In this document: in pieces, positions 46,644 to 55,317 of the stretch | Layout of the letters: each line of letters begins with the position of its first letter | Position numbering within the stretch: position 1 is the first letter of the stretch | Source of the DNA: Pseudoalteromonas shioyasakiensis | GTDB taxonomy: Bacteria > Pseudomonadota > Gammaproteobacteria > Enterobacterales > Alteromonadaceae | Direction of reading: 5' to 3' | Assembly: GCF_024518675.1 (NCBI RefSeq) | Contig: NZ_JANIGL010000001.1 | Location: forward strand, 620,001 to 684,000 | Length of the DNA: 64,000 nucleotides | Notes under the pieces: generated by a model | The model's input: the letters and a program-made list of their open reading frames with translations, nothing else | Databases searched by the model: none | What the model was told of the DNA's origin: nothing | Made by a program: the position numbers and the translations under genes

Positions 46644-48911
46644 CTAGAATTGATAGCTAATATCCAGCCCATAACGTCGCCCTTCGCCTTTAAAATCTTC
46701 GAGCATGCCTAGAAAAGAACTTAAATCAAATTTTAAATTACTGTACTGGGTATCAAACAAGTTTTTACCCCAAATAACAAGCCCCCACTGATCTAATTGA
46801 TAACGAATGTTACCATTTACGATACTATAGCCCTCTTGCATAGCATATGGGTTCTGATTTTGGTCAAAGTAAAAATCAGACTGATAGTCAACAAGTAATT
46901 GCGTAGTTAAAGGGTTCTTTGCAAGCTCAAATGTGTACTCAAGTCCAGCACTTGCATTCCATTTTGAGGTAAATGGGAGCCGCTTATCTGTTAGCTCATT
47001 GCCAAGTGGGTCTATATACTCTTCAAATTCAGCATGAGGGATATAGCCTAAGGCAAATTGAAGATTAAGCCCCTTTGAGATAGCGTAATCAAGTTCTGCC
47101 TCCAAACCATAAATTATTGAGTCTCCCACATTTTCCAACAGCTGTACGGGTGGGCTTTGAGGAGATACTGAAGGCTGATTCATAAATACTTGTTGGTCGT
47201 TATAGTCATAATAAAATGCTGCCCAATTGAAACGCACTCCTTGTTCTGGCCACCAAGATTTAGTGCCGACTTCGTTTGCATTCAAGCGTTCACTTTGATA
47301 ATCAGCAAGCTGAGCTTGCTCAGGTGATGATAAAAACCCACCATTATAGCCACCGCTTTTTGCACCATTTGCAAAGCGATAATAGCCATGGGTGTAATCA
47401 TCAAATTGATAATTTAATCCTAGTTGTCCTGAAAAGCCATTATCTGATTGATCGCCTTGTACTTGGTAAAAAGGCACTCTCACGCCTTTTAAATCTGTAG
47501 GTGTGGCCACAATATTTAGCTCTGATAGAGAATCATAATCCAAGGACTCATATGAGTAACGCAAGCCAGCACTCAGTAACCAATTTGTGGATAATTGATA
47601 ATCTAACTGTGTAAATGCCGCAATACTTTGTGTTGTGATATGGTTATCGTAAAAGAAAGTAGCAGTGAGATCTGCGGGCAGAACACCGCGAAAATCACGT
47701 AAAATATCATTCACGTTATCTTGTTTTATTGATTCATCAGCAAAGTACAAGCCTGCAGTTAAAAAATGCTCACTTAATTGCGACTGCAGCCTAAGCTCTT
47801 GCGTAAATTGATGTGTATCTAGACCTAGATTCCCTTCACACAAGCGAGCAGGTGAACCATCACAATTAAACGCATGCTGACGTTCCAGTTCATTGAAACT
47901 GGTCAAAGAGATCACTTCATTAATATCACTCACTTGCCAATTTAAATGCGCACTTACGCCTTTGCCATCACTTTTATGAGGAGAGTCATTATTAACACTC
48001 ACGGTATAAAAGTCATCACTTGCATCATTGAAACCAAAGTTATCAAAGCAGTTTGTTGAACCAGCTTGAGCAGGACTACATCGCTCTTTTGTTAACGGGT
48101 TGGCAATCATCCCGATACTACCAACAGGTTGAACTATTCCTTCCCAATCTTGAATATGACCTTTAACTAATAATTGCACTGAATCAAAATCAGCTAGAAA
48201 AGAAATACGTGCATTTAGTTGTTCCATTCCAGCTGTTGGAGCCGTAGGAAAAACATTTTTAGTCGAATAATCATAATTTTGATAATTAAATGCTACCCGC
48301 AAGGCCGTATTGTCACTCAATGGCGTATTGAACATAGCATCAACATTACTGGCATTATTATTAGCAACACCCGCCGTGAAATAGCCGCTTTGCTCGTACT
48401 CAGGGCGTTTTGAACGAATTAAAATCGCTCCACCGGTTGAGTTACGACCAAATAATGTGCCTTGAGGACCGCGTAGAATATCAACTTGCTCTATATCAAA
48501 CAGGTTTACTATTTGATTACTAGCAGAGCCAACTGCAATATCATCAACATAAATAGCAACCGGTGATGTGTTCGCCGTGTTGTAATCTATTAAACCGACG
48601 CCACGGATATTTATCGCTGGCGGGGTGCCTTCGGCAGCATTTTGGCTAATTTTTAAATTAGGCGCAAAGATAGATAACTCTGTAGAATCCTTGAAGTGCT
48701 GCGCTTTGAGAACATCGCCTTTAACTTGGCTAAGGGCAATACCCACTTCTTCGATTTTTTGCGCTCTTTTTTGTGCATAAACTTCAATCACGTCCATGTT
48801 AGTTTCATGCAAAACCTGCTCATCAGTCGCATGCACCTGTAAAGGCAGCAATAAACCAAATGAGCTCATAAACCCTATGCTTTTTGACATAAAGTTACTG
48901 TGGGTTTTCAT
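46644..48911 (-). CDS. TonB-dependent outer-membrane receptor
   Basis: 755 aa with an N-terminal signal segment (GFMSSFGLLLPLQVHA). The plug is at about 40-160: IEVYAQKRAQKIEEVG, PAINIRGVGLIDYNTANTSP, VDILRGPQGTLFGRNSTGGA. The beta barrel runs to a terminal aromatic (GLDISYQF). The VDDIAVG/FGRNSTGGA style is typical of the large marine receptors for carbohydrates, vitamins or lipids; the ligand is not identifiable. Followed within 29 nt by the hybrid kinase gene. Confidence 0.93.
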   Translation of the reverse strand: MKTHSNFMSKSIGFMSSFGLLLPLQVHATDEQVLHETNMDVIEVYAQKRAQKIEEVGIALSQVKGDVLKAQHFKDSTELSIFAPNLKISQNAAEGTPPAINIRGVGLIDYNTANTSPVAIYVDDIAVGSASNQIVNLFDIEQVDILRGPQGTLFGRNSTGGAILIRSKRPEYEQSGYFTAGVANNNASNVDAMFNTPLSDNTALRVAFNYQNYDYSTKNVFPTAPTAGMEQLNARISFLADFDSVQLLVKGHIQDWEGIVQPVGSIGMIANPLTKERCSPAQAGSTNCFDNFGFNDASDDFYTVSVNNDSPHKSDGKGVSAHLNWQVSDINEVISLTSFNELERQHAFNCDGSPARLCEGNLGLDTHQFTQELRLQSQLSEHFLTAGLYFADESIKQDNVNDILRDFRGVLPADLTATFFYDNHITTQSIAAFTQLDYQLSTNWLLSAGLRYSYESLDYDSLSELNIVATPTDLKGVRVPFYQVQGDQSDNGFSGQLGLNYQFDDYTHGYYRFANGAKSGGYNGGFLSSPEQAQLADYQSERLNANEVGTKSWWPEQGVRFNWAAFYYDYNDQQVFMNQPSVSPQSPPVQLLENVGDSIIYGLEAELDYAISKGLNLQFALGYIPHAEFEEYIDPLGNELTDKRLPFTSKWNASAGLEYTFELAKNPLTTQLLVDYQSDFYFDQNQNPYAMQEGYSIVNGNIRYQLDQWGLVIWGKNLFDTQYSNLKFDLSSFLGMLEDFKGEGRRYGLDISYQF

Positions 48912-49146
48912 TATGTAACCAACCTTATTATAGAGAACATGTAAATATGCTGTTATATCATTGATTATAGACTAACTCATTGGCTAAAACTGCACCAAAG
49001 AGAAAGTTTATTTAATACTCAGCAAAGCTCGAAATGAGTATGGCACTATACATCCCAAGTCATTCATAGGCGGTATTTTTTCATTAAGTAAAAGTAATTA
49101 GAAACTGTTCACCGAAAGCTGCAAACATAACAAGGTAAGAATTTGT

Positions 49147-49689
49147 TTAAGCTAATAAATATTGGCTAAAATGTTGATAACCCGTGCTATTAAACCCTGC
49201 TGATAAGGGGTTCATAAAACCATGTTGGTAGTCGCTGACTTGGCATCTAATTTGATGCTGATCACTGACCTTTTGCATCACGGTATAAACATCAAAATGC
49301 GGCTCATTTTTTGGAAAAATGATTTCGCATGGAATAGGCGCATTCACATTAAGGTGGTGTCGAATTTGACTCGGGTAAAAAGCAATGAGTTTTTTTATAT
49401 GTGGATTTTTAATTTCTGCAACACTTCGCCAGGCGGCCGCTCCTCCGGCACTAAACCCAATTACAGTGGTGGCTGAATCTACTTTTGCTAACGCGTTATT
49501 GAGCTTTTTAAAGTATCCATCGTGATCACACTCTTCCATGAAACGCGTGTATTGGAGCGATTCATCCACCACAGTTTGTAACTGCCCATTATAGGGGTCT
49601 ATAATCTGGTACTGTGCATTAAATTGCCTAGCAAAATGACTTAGGTGAGCCGTCATTCCAAAAATATCGGTGACAAATATGTATTTCAT
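49147..49689 (-). CDS. Small alpha/beta hydrolase (dienelactone hydrolase-like)
   Basis: 180 aa. Nucleophile elbow GFSAGGAAAW (Ser near 100), acidic residue in HFDVYTVM (near 134), and the catalytic His in QHGFMNPLS near 159. The opening VTDIFGMTAHLSHFARQF is the dienelactone-hydrolase type. Short for the family but with a complete triad order. Stand-alone, with no metabolic neighbours that reveal a substrate. Confidence 0.78.
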   Translation of the reverse strand: MKYIFVTDIFGMTAHLSHFARQFNAQYQIIDPYNGQLQTVVDESLQYTRFMEECDHDGYFKKLNNALAKVDSATTVIGFSAGGAAAWRSVAEIKNPHIKKLIAFYPSQIRHHLNVNAPIPCEIIFPKNEPHFDVYTVMQKVSDQHQIRCQVSDYQHGFMNPLSAGFNSTGYQHFSQYLLA

Positions 49690-50081
49690 GGCTTAGTTAC
49701 TTTTTATAGTTATTGTTCTCATTTAGGTGTTACCCATTTACACTACATTTAAATAAGACTAAATACCAGAAAAAATAAATAAAACTTGCTTTAACTTTAT
49801 TAGCGATATAATATTGTCTCTTGGTCCTAAAAAAGCCTCGCGGTTAACCCCTTTACCCTGATCCAGTAAGCCCGCAAATACGTATATTATTAAGCTAAGT
49901 TATTGTACGGCGAGAACCCAAATTCAGATAACGACATATTTTTTAATATGGTCGCATAAATGTCATAAAGATCGTCAACACTGTAATGAAGCTAAACACA
50001 ACAGAGTCTATCTAATTGTGCTTTTGAGGCTAATAATGAAATTAGCAGCACATAGATAACAAGAAAAAAGTGAGTTTTATT
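49690..50081. other. Non-coding region with a long 5' hairpin
   Basis: 392 bases without a gene. At 50009-50058 a long stem-loop forms: TATCTA, then GTGCT, then GCTAAT on one side pair with ATTAGC, AGCAC, TAGATA on the other (about 17 bp with two short bulges). It lies 23 nt before the start of the small gene at 50082. Elsewhere in the gap I see nothing. Confidence 0.55.
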
Positions 50082-50249
50082 ATGTCTTATAGTTATAACG
50101 GATCTATGATCCAAATTGCCCATCCGGTGCAATCAATTTCAGTGAACAAACAGCGTGTAATTTTTTCAGATACGCAAGGTTTAAAAAATGCCTTATTCAC
50201 TAAAGCGAGTGACGCTCGTCAATTTGTTAAATGGCTTAAAGCTAATTAA
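50082..50249 (+). CDS. Small 55-aa protein, function unknown
   Basis: ATG at 50082, TAA at 50247-50249, encoding 55 aa: opening MSYSYNGSMIQIAHPVQSIS, ending FVKWLKAN, basic and without membrane segment. Support for a real gene: GTGAG ahead of the ATG, a strong hairpin upstream in the transcript, and a typical intrinsic terminator 33 nt after the stop. The codon use looks like the neighbours. No family recognised. Confidence 0.55.
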   Translation: MSYSYNGSMIQIAHPVQSISVNKQRVIFSDTQGLKNALFTKASDARQFVKWLKAN

Positions 50250-50280
50250 TCAATTTTGATGAACACAATCGATACGATAT

Positions 50281-50304
50281 TCGCCAGCATTTGCTGGCGT
50301 TTTA
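50281..50304 (+). terminator. Intrinsic terminator after the small gene
   Basis: CGCCAGCA-TT-TGCTGGCG followed by TTTTA. Confidence 0.8.
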
Positions 50305-50370
50305 CTTTCTATTTCAATAATTCCCCTGCTACACTAAATAAATGAATCAATTAAATCAGTAGTGTATTAA

Positions 50371-51222
50371 ATGTTACGTATCTTGATTTTTGTTACTACC
50401 TGCGGTTTTATGGCTTTACATGTACAAAGCAAAACAATTGATTGGGTAGTGGTCGATTTTGCCCCGTACTATATTTTGAATGGCCAATATGAAGGTACTG
50501 GGCGTGATGAAAGTGTTATAACATTATTAGAAGCACAATTACCTAACTACACGTTTAATAGAGTCATATTGCCTTCTAGCCGAGCGTTACAAGAAGTCTC
50601 AAATCCAAATAAAACCCTATGCATGCTCTCACTCTATCAAAGTGAGCATCGTCGCCAACACATTGCTTTTAGCGAAGAAAGTTCAACTACGGGGTTATCG
50701 CCATCATTAGCCATTCATAAAGAGTTACTGACAAAATTAAACATTAATGCCAACAAACCGCTCTCTTTTAGTCATTTACTCAATGATAAAAAGCTCACTT
50801 TAGGTATCTCTATGAGCCGCTCCTATGGCGTAGAAATAGATAAAATTATAAATAGCAGTGCTGATGCGTCGATTATTATTAGACCAGGACGAGATACCTT
50901 GGCAAGCCTTACTTATATGTTAAAAAAGAAGCGCATCGATATTTTACTTGGCTATCCGAGCGAACATTTTTATATGGCAAAATCGATGGCCTATGAGGAC
51001 GAGTTAACTCAAATCCAACTTACCGAGGCTGCAAAGTTAAGTGATGGTTACATTGGCTGTACTGATACTACACTAGGGAATGAACATATAAATGTACTGA
51101 ATGAAGCTCTTATCGCGGTAAAACAACAACAAGCATACAATGACATTTTATTACGTTGGTTACCTGATAATTTACGGCCAGTTTTGGCTCAGCGCTTACA
51201 AAAAAACGCCTCACGTAAATGA
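50371..51222 (+). CDS. Periplasmic substrate-binding-like protein (TIGR02285 type)
   Basis: 283 aa with a signal peptide (MLRILIFVTTCGFMALHVQS). The mature start IDWVVVDFAPYYILNGQYEG and the two-lobe layout (EEAQL..., ERRQHIAFSEESSTTG, LGISMSRSYGVEIDKI, IDILLGYPSEHF) match the SBP_bac_3-like family that includes TIGR02285. No permease or ATPase adjacent, so it is likely a sensory or scavenging periplasmic protein rather than an ABC component. The last codons overlap a hairpin serving yceI. Confidence 0.8.
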   Translation: MLRILIFVTTCGFMALHVQSKTIDWVVVDFAPYYILNGQYEGTGRDESVITLLEAQLPNYTFNRVILPSSRALQEVSNPNKTLCMLSLYQSEHRRQHIAFSEESSTTGLSPSLAIHKELLTKLNINANKPLSFSHLLNDKKLTLGISMSRSYGVEIDKIINSSADASIIIRPGRDTLASLTYMLKKKRIDILLGYPSEHFYMAKSMAYEDELTQIQLTEAAKLSDGYIGCTDTTLGNEHINVLNEALIAVKQQQAYNDILLRWLPDNLRPVLAQRLQKNASRK

Positions 51223-51226
51223 GGCG
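51201..51226 (-). terminator. Terminator of yceI overlapping the previous gene's 3' end
   Basis: CGCCTCA-CGTAAA-TGAGGCG with six A on its left, read as a U-run on the minus strand. It is inside the last codons of the plus-strand gene at 50371. Confidence 0.8.
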
Positions 51227-51254
51227 CTGCTGTTTAACTTATACAAGATTGAAC

Positions 51255-51833
51255 TTACTTACGAATACCTTCTATGTATAAACCAATATCAACATGCGTT
51301 GATGCCGGACCTAAATTATAATCAATACCATAATCTGCAAGTTTTAGGCTAGTTTCACCTTCAAAACCAACACGGTAACCCCCCCACGGATCTTTACCTT
51401 CACCAATTTTATCAATCTCAAATGTAATGGTTTTGGTTACGCCGTGAAGAGTAAATTCACCGGTCACATCTGCTTCATCACCATCGACATCAAATTTAAT
51501 TGATGTGCTCTTAAAGCTCGCTTTTGGGAATTTATCAACATTTAAAAAGTCACCACCGCGTAAATGCTTATCGCGCTCGGCGTGATTAGAATCGATGCTT
51601 TTTGTATCAATATTGACCATGATCGTTGATGCATTTGGGTTTTTAGCATCGTAGCTAAATTCACCATCAAAAGTGTTAAAACGACCATGTAACCAGCTAT
51701 AACCTAAATGCTTAATTTTAAAGTTTACAAATGCGTGAGCACCTTTTGTATCAATAACATAGTCAGCAGCTTGAGCCGCCGTTGCGCCAAAAAGTGTTGC
51801 AGCTACAGCTGCAGAAATAAATAGTTTTTTCAT
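51255..51833 (-). CDS. yceI: YceI-family periplasmic protein
   Basis: 192 aa from ATG 51833 (AAAGGATGATTAGA before it; the ATG 9 nt earlier overlaps that site). Signal peptide KKLFISAAVAATLFGATAAQA. Lipocalin-like YceI barrel: YVIDTKGAHAFVNFKIKHLG, RDKHLRGGDFLNVDKFP, and DYGIDYNLGP at the end. Members bind isoprenoid quinones or lipids. Immediately downstream of the cytochrome b561 gene (stop and start overlap closely), a frequent pairing that suggests joint use of quinone-type ligands. Confidence 0.92.
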   Translation of the reverse strand: MKKLFISAAVAATLFGATAAQAADYVIDTKGAHAFVNFKIKHLGYSWLHGRFNTFDGEFSYDAKNPNASTIMVNIDTKSIDSNHAERDKHLRGGDFLNVDKFPKASFKSTSIKFDVDGDEADVTGEFTLHGVTKTITFEIDKIGEGKDPWGGYRVGFEGETSLKLADYGIDYNLGPASTHVDIGLYIEGIRK

Positions 51834-51834
51834 T

Positions 51835-52389
51835 CTAATCATCCTTTAGTGGTTTGATCATTCTAATTAAGGTTTTATCTTTATCGATAAAGTGATGTTT
51901 TAAAGCCCCAAGTGCATGCAAAATTACAAGGCCTATTAAACTACATGCAGCCCAGTAGTGAACTTTACCTGCAATATCAGCCTGATTTTCAACTGATAAC
52001 TCAATTGCAGGGATATTAAACAATGTAAATACCTCTATTGAGCGACCATCTGCGGTTGAAATCAAATATCCGGAAATAACAATTCCAAGTAATAACACAT
52101 AAATTACTAGGTGTGCGCTATGCGCAATTGCATTAATTAATTTGTCTGAGCCTGCCACGGGTTTAGGTTGCGTACCCAACGCTCGCCAAGCAAACCTAAA
52201 AATCAATAAAGCAGCAAGTGTAATACCCACGCTTTTATGTAAATCCATCGACCCTCTGTACCAACTATCATAGTAGGTCAGTTCAACCATATATAGTCCT
52301 AAGCCAAACAAGCCTAAAACCATCACTGCCATTAGCCAGTGTAAGGCAATGGCAACTAGGCCATAGCTAGACTGCGTATTTTTAAACAT
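51835..52389 (-). CDS. Cytochrome b561
   Basis: 184 aa from ATG 52389, preceded by AAGGAG at 9 nt; the frame extends upstream but without a better ribosome site. Four membrane helices with haem ligands: His in IALHWLMAVMVLG (about 15), LHKSVGITLAAL (about 50), HLVIYVLLLGIVISGY (about 95) and HALGALKHHF near the end. It probably passes electrons between quinone and a periplasmic acceptor. Operon with yceI. Confidence 0.9.
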   Translation of the reverse strand: MFKNTQSSYGLVAIALHWLMAVMVLGLFGLGLYMVELTYYDSWYRGSMDLHKSVGITLAALLIFRFAWRALGTQPKPVAGSDKLINAIAHSAHLVIYVLLLGIVISGYLISTADGRSIEVFTLFNIPAIELSVENQADIAGKVHYWAACSLIGLVILHALGALKHHFIDKDKTLIRMIKPLKDD

Positions 52390-52558
52390 ATGTAACGGCT
52401 CCTTCATTGAATAAAACCAGAATAGCCCGTCCCGAAAGAAAAGAAAATAGCGAATAACAAACAAGTTATGTGCGTAGATGCACAGTGAAAATGACAAGTT
52501 TGTATTTGTGTGAGAAGTGTAACTTGGCCTACCTCATATAAAAGGTGCGAGTTGGCGA

Positions 52559-52620
52559 GTCAGGGTAATTGTACAAGAATTAAAAAGGACAGGCTTATAT
52601 CTAGTGCCTGCCCTGTTCAA
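52559..52620. repeat. Direct repeat copy 1 with REP-like hairpin
   Basis: AGAATTAAAAAGGACAGGC at 52576-52594 recurs with one inserted T at 53724-53743, in the same orientation. In both copies it is preceded by TCAGGGT and followed 15-20 nt later by GCCCTG. In this copy AGGACAGGC pairs with GCCTGCCCT (one mismatch). Confidence 0.6.
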
Positions 52621-52711
52621 TTTTGAATATTGCTGAATGGTAGCATTTCAATGCTAAATGGTTATTTGCTTTAGTAGCACAATTTCATCCAAGTAAGCGC
52701 TAAAAAAGAGA

Positions 52712-52843
52712 TTAACTCAACTTAAATTGTAAACATTTGAGGCTACTTTTCTCATCAATGTCTTTAAGTTCAGATGGATTGTGTAAACGGCGACCATAGG
52801 GCTGACCGGGCGTTGTAGCTTTAAAAGCATTAGGTAATGTATT
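52712..52843 (-). pseudogene. Possible remnant of a coding sequence
   Basis: On the minus strand an open segment of about 43 codons without a start (includes ATTPGQPYGRRLHNPSELKD and DEKSSLKCLQFKLS) ends in TAA at 52712. Its composition looks protein-like and it has a stop just upstream. I cannot name a parent gene; it may be chance. Confidence 0.25.
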
Positions 52844-52930
52844 TTAGAACCCATACTACAGGCTTTCCTTCTTGCAAAAGAGTAATTCTATGTAGTGTAA
52901 AAAATGTGCCTGCTTTGCTTTACTTGTTAA

Positions 52931-53503
52931 TTAATTATAAATAGACAGCAATTTCCCAAGTCCTGAAGGGATAGTTACCATAGCGTTTTTTGGGTATGCC
53001 CAGAACATTCTAAACTCTTGTTGCCACTCATCTTCAACAGATTTTAGGAAGTGATTTCTATTGTGACCTTGTGTGTATTTACAATCCCCCATCTTACCTT
53101 TTACACCCAATTGTTTATTAATACTTAAATATAGTTCTTTTATGTTAGAAATCCTAACGCAACAACTTTTACCTAATCGAGTTGCAATTTCATCGTCATG
53201 TGAATTACAAAAAGATAAAATAAGACCATCTTCTTTATATAAAGAAGCATTATTTATTTTTGGAATAGCTTTGCCATTGATAGAGCAACCGCTCATATTA
53301 AGGTTCTTAATATTTTCGAAATGAATAGCTGGCGATAAAGACCTTATATCCACTTCTGAACGATGAATTAAATTCTCATCAGGCGTTAATATCCCATCCC
53401 TTTCTTCGTTAAGATAGGTACTTGCTAGGCTAATGGGAATTTCCCCACCATTAATCCAAGCTACTGACCATTCTACTTCTGTTAAGTAAAGATATTTATA
53501 CAT
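52931..53503 (-). CDS. Unrecognised 190-aa protein
   Basis: 190 aa, AT-rich gene, no signal peptide, no membrane segment, six cysteines spread over the chain (including SCCVRISNIKELYLS). I recognise no family. Segments: MYKYLYLTEVEWSVAWINGG at the start, LILSFCNSHDDEIATRLGKS in the middle, and a C-terminal WQQEFRMFWAYPKNAMVTIP. It lies between two direct repeats and downstream of scpA, where scpB would be expected. It could be an accessory or defence-type gene; that is conjecture. Confidence 0.6.
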   Translation of the reverse strand: MYKYLYLTEVEWSVAWINGGEIPISLASTYLNEERDGILTPDENLIHRSEVDIRSLSPAIHFENIKNLNMSGCSINGKAIPKINNASLYKEDGLILSFCNSHDDEIATRLGKSCCVRISNIKELYLSINKQLGVKGKMGDCKYTQGHNRNHFLKSVEDEWQQEFRMFWAYPKNAMVTIPSGLGKLLSIYN

Positions 53504-53850
53504 AATGTTTCCGTTATATAACGAGCCTGTAGAATAACTCGTTTTTAATTTATTTTTATTGATAGTTCAACCATAGCTAAGTTCCTATTTTGATTCAATC
53601 GGTTACTTCGATTTTATGATAAATATAAAAAGAGGGTTTGGTGTTGTTTTAATTGGCGTTTTGGATGGTATTACAGATGTTTGAGTCGCTTATTTGAGGT
53701 AATCAGGGTTTACATTTATTAAGAGAATTAAAAATGGACAGGCATAATTTTTTAATGGACCAGCCCTGCTTTGTTGGTTTGACTGCTACAAACTTAAAAT
53801 TAAGCAGTTGATTTGATATTGAAAAAACTAAAGTATGAGCGACTAAAACA
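53504..53850. other. Non-coding stretch between the orphan gene and scpA
   Basis: 347 bases. AACGAG (53520-53525) and CTCGTT (53538-53543) with a following T-run form a small terminator-like hairpin. Direct-repeat copy 2 lies at 53703-53776. Nothing else seen. Confidence 0.45.
53703..53776. repeat. Direct repeat copy 2
   Basis: Copy of the element at 52559-52620: TCAGGGT, AGAATTAAAAATGGACAGGC (53724-53743), and CAGCCCTG. The two copies bracket the orphan gene over about 1.15 kb. Confidence 0.6.
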
Positions 53851-54684
53851 CTAATTATTTTCGATTAAACCTATATATATTTGCGTGGAAGGTTCTACTT
53901 GTAGGCACGTGATTAAACCTTCTTTAATGAGCTCTAACATGGCGATAAAACTCACGACTACGCCGCTGCGCCCTTCATCTAAGGTGAATAACTCAGTAAA
54001 TGGCAGTTGTGTGCCCGCATTAGACAGTTTCGCCAAAATCAGGCTCATTCGCTCTCGGGTTGAAAGTGCCTCAGCGGTGATCTGGTGATGCTCAAAGGTT
54101 TTGGCCCTGGCCATCACATCACTGAGCGCTAGTAGCAAGTCTTTTAGCTCTACATCCGGTAATAATTGACTCGGTGTTTCTTGCTCGGCCATTAAAGCGT
54201 GAGCGGTAAATATATCTCGACCAACACGCGGAATGTCATCTAAGTTTTCAGCCGCTTTTTTAAATTGTTCATACTCTTGTAATCGGCGTATCAATTCGGC
54301 GCGAGGATCTTCTTCTTCTTCCAGCTCTTCATGCTTTGGTAACAATAATCGTGACTTTATTTGCGCTAAAAGCGCAGCCATTACCAAGTATTCTCCAGCT
54401 AGCTCCAACTGAAACTCACTCATCATTTCAACATAACGAACATATTGTTCAGTAATACTAAAAATGGATAACTCAAGAATGTCCAGCTTATGTTTTTTAA
54501 TTAAGTAAAGTAATAGATCCAGTGGTCCTTCGAAGGTTTCTAAAATCACTTCAAGGGCATCAGGAGGGATATATAAATCTTCAGGGGTTTCTATAACCGC
54601 TTTACCATGCAAAAAAGCCAGCGGCAGCTTTTGCTGCACTGGCTCTTGTGATTCAACAGGCTCTGGACTCTTTATATCTGTCAC
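53851..54684 (-). CDS. scpA: Segregation and condensation protein A
   Basis: The kleisin subunit of a SMC-ScpAB condensin-type complex. 277 aa. The N-terminal helical part begins at about 45 (LILETFEGPLDLLLYLIKKHKLDILE is the signature; the key part is FEGPLDLLLYLIKKH), followed by GEYLVMAALLAQIKSRLLLP and the C-terminal winged helix (VSFIAMLELIKEGLITCLQ). Third gene of rnm-yciO-scpA (12 nt after yciO). scpB, usually the next gene, is not present: the following gene is an unrelated orphan. Confidence 0.94.
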   Translation of the reverse strand: MTDIKSPEPVESQEPVQQKLPLAFLHGKAVIETPEDLYIPPDALEVILETFEGPLDLLLYLIKKHKLDILELSIFSITEQYVRYVEMMSEFQLELAGEYLVMAALLAQIKSRLLLPKHEELEEEEDPRAELIRRLQEYEQFKKAAENLDDIPRVGRDIFTAHALMAEQETPSQLLPDVELKDLLLALSDVMARAKTFEHHQITAEALSTRERMSLILAKLSNAGTQLPFTELFTLDEGRSGVVVSFIAMLELIKEGLITCLQVEPSTQIYIGLIENN

Positions 54685-54696
54685 AACGCTATTGCG

Positions 54697-55317
54697 CTAT
54701 TCAAATGGCGCAGTATCACCGCAACCTACACGAAGCACTTCAACCTCATCTTCTGATAAGTCGATCACCGTTGTTGCCTGCTCAGCTAAATAGCCACCGT
54801 GAATAATTAAATCAACCAATGGTCCAATGCGGTCGCGAATTTCATCAGGATCAGATTCGGTAAATTGCTCACCCGGTAGTATCAGTGAGCATGACATTAA
54901 TGGCTCGCCTAATTCAGCTAGTAACGCGCAGGTAATTGGGTGCTCTATGACCCGAATACCAATGGTTTTCTTCTTGTCATTTAGTAACCGCTTTGGCACC
55001 TCTTTAGTGCCTTTAAAAATAAACGTATAAGGGCCTGGCGTGTTATTTTTTATTAATCTAAAAAGTTGATTATCTACTCTGGCATAAGTTGACAATTCAG
55101 ATAAATCACGGCAAACCAAGGTAAAGTTATGGTGTTTTTCAATACCCCGAATACGCTCTATGCGCTCTTTTGCTTGTTTATTACCTAGGTTACAGCCAAT
55201 TGCATAACCAGAATCAGTAGGGTAAACAACGACTCCACCTTTTTTAATAATTTCAACCGCTTGCTTAACTAACCGTGGTTGTGGATTATCTGGATGAATA
55301 TGAAAAAATTCACTCAT
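54697..55317 (-). CDS. yciO: YciO/Sua5-YrdC family protein
   Basis: 206-aa protein of the YrdC fold, which binds RNA and ATP and is related to threonylcarbamoyl-AMP synthase. Opening MSEFFHIHPDNPQPRLVKQA, then GGVVVYPTDSGYAIGC, RGIEKHHNFTLVCRDL, and PGPYTFIFKGTKEVPKRL. YciO lacks parts of the TsaC activity in E. coli, so the exact role is unsettled. Overlaps the end of rnm by 8 nt. The rnm-yciO-scpA order beside trp is common in gammaproteobacteria. Confidence 0.9.
   Translation of the reverse strand: MSEFFHIHPDNPQPRLVKQAVEIIKKGGVVVYPTDSGYAIGCNLGNKQAKERIERIRGIEKHHNFTLVCRDLSELSTYARVDNQLFRLIKNNTPGPYTFIFKGTKEVPKRLLNDKKKTIGIRVIEHPITCALLAELGEPLMSCSLILPGEQFTESDPDEIRDRIGPLVDLIIHGGYLAEQATTVIDLSEDEVEVLRVGCGDTAPFE

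Larger units (their letters stand above)
52390..52930. other. Non-coding stretch between cytochrome b561 and the orphan gene
   Basis: 541 bases. It contains direct-repeat copy 1 and a possible gene remnant, listed separately. The remainder is AT-rich with no recognised signals. Confidence 0.5.

Noticed and set aside
53511..53548. Integron attC site upstream of the orphan gene
   Set aside because: A palindromic CGTTATATAACG and a hairpin are present, but the R-box core GTTRRRY and its complementary partner are not matched, and no integrase is near.
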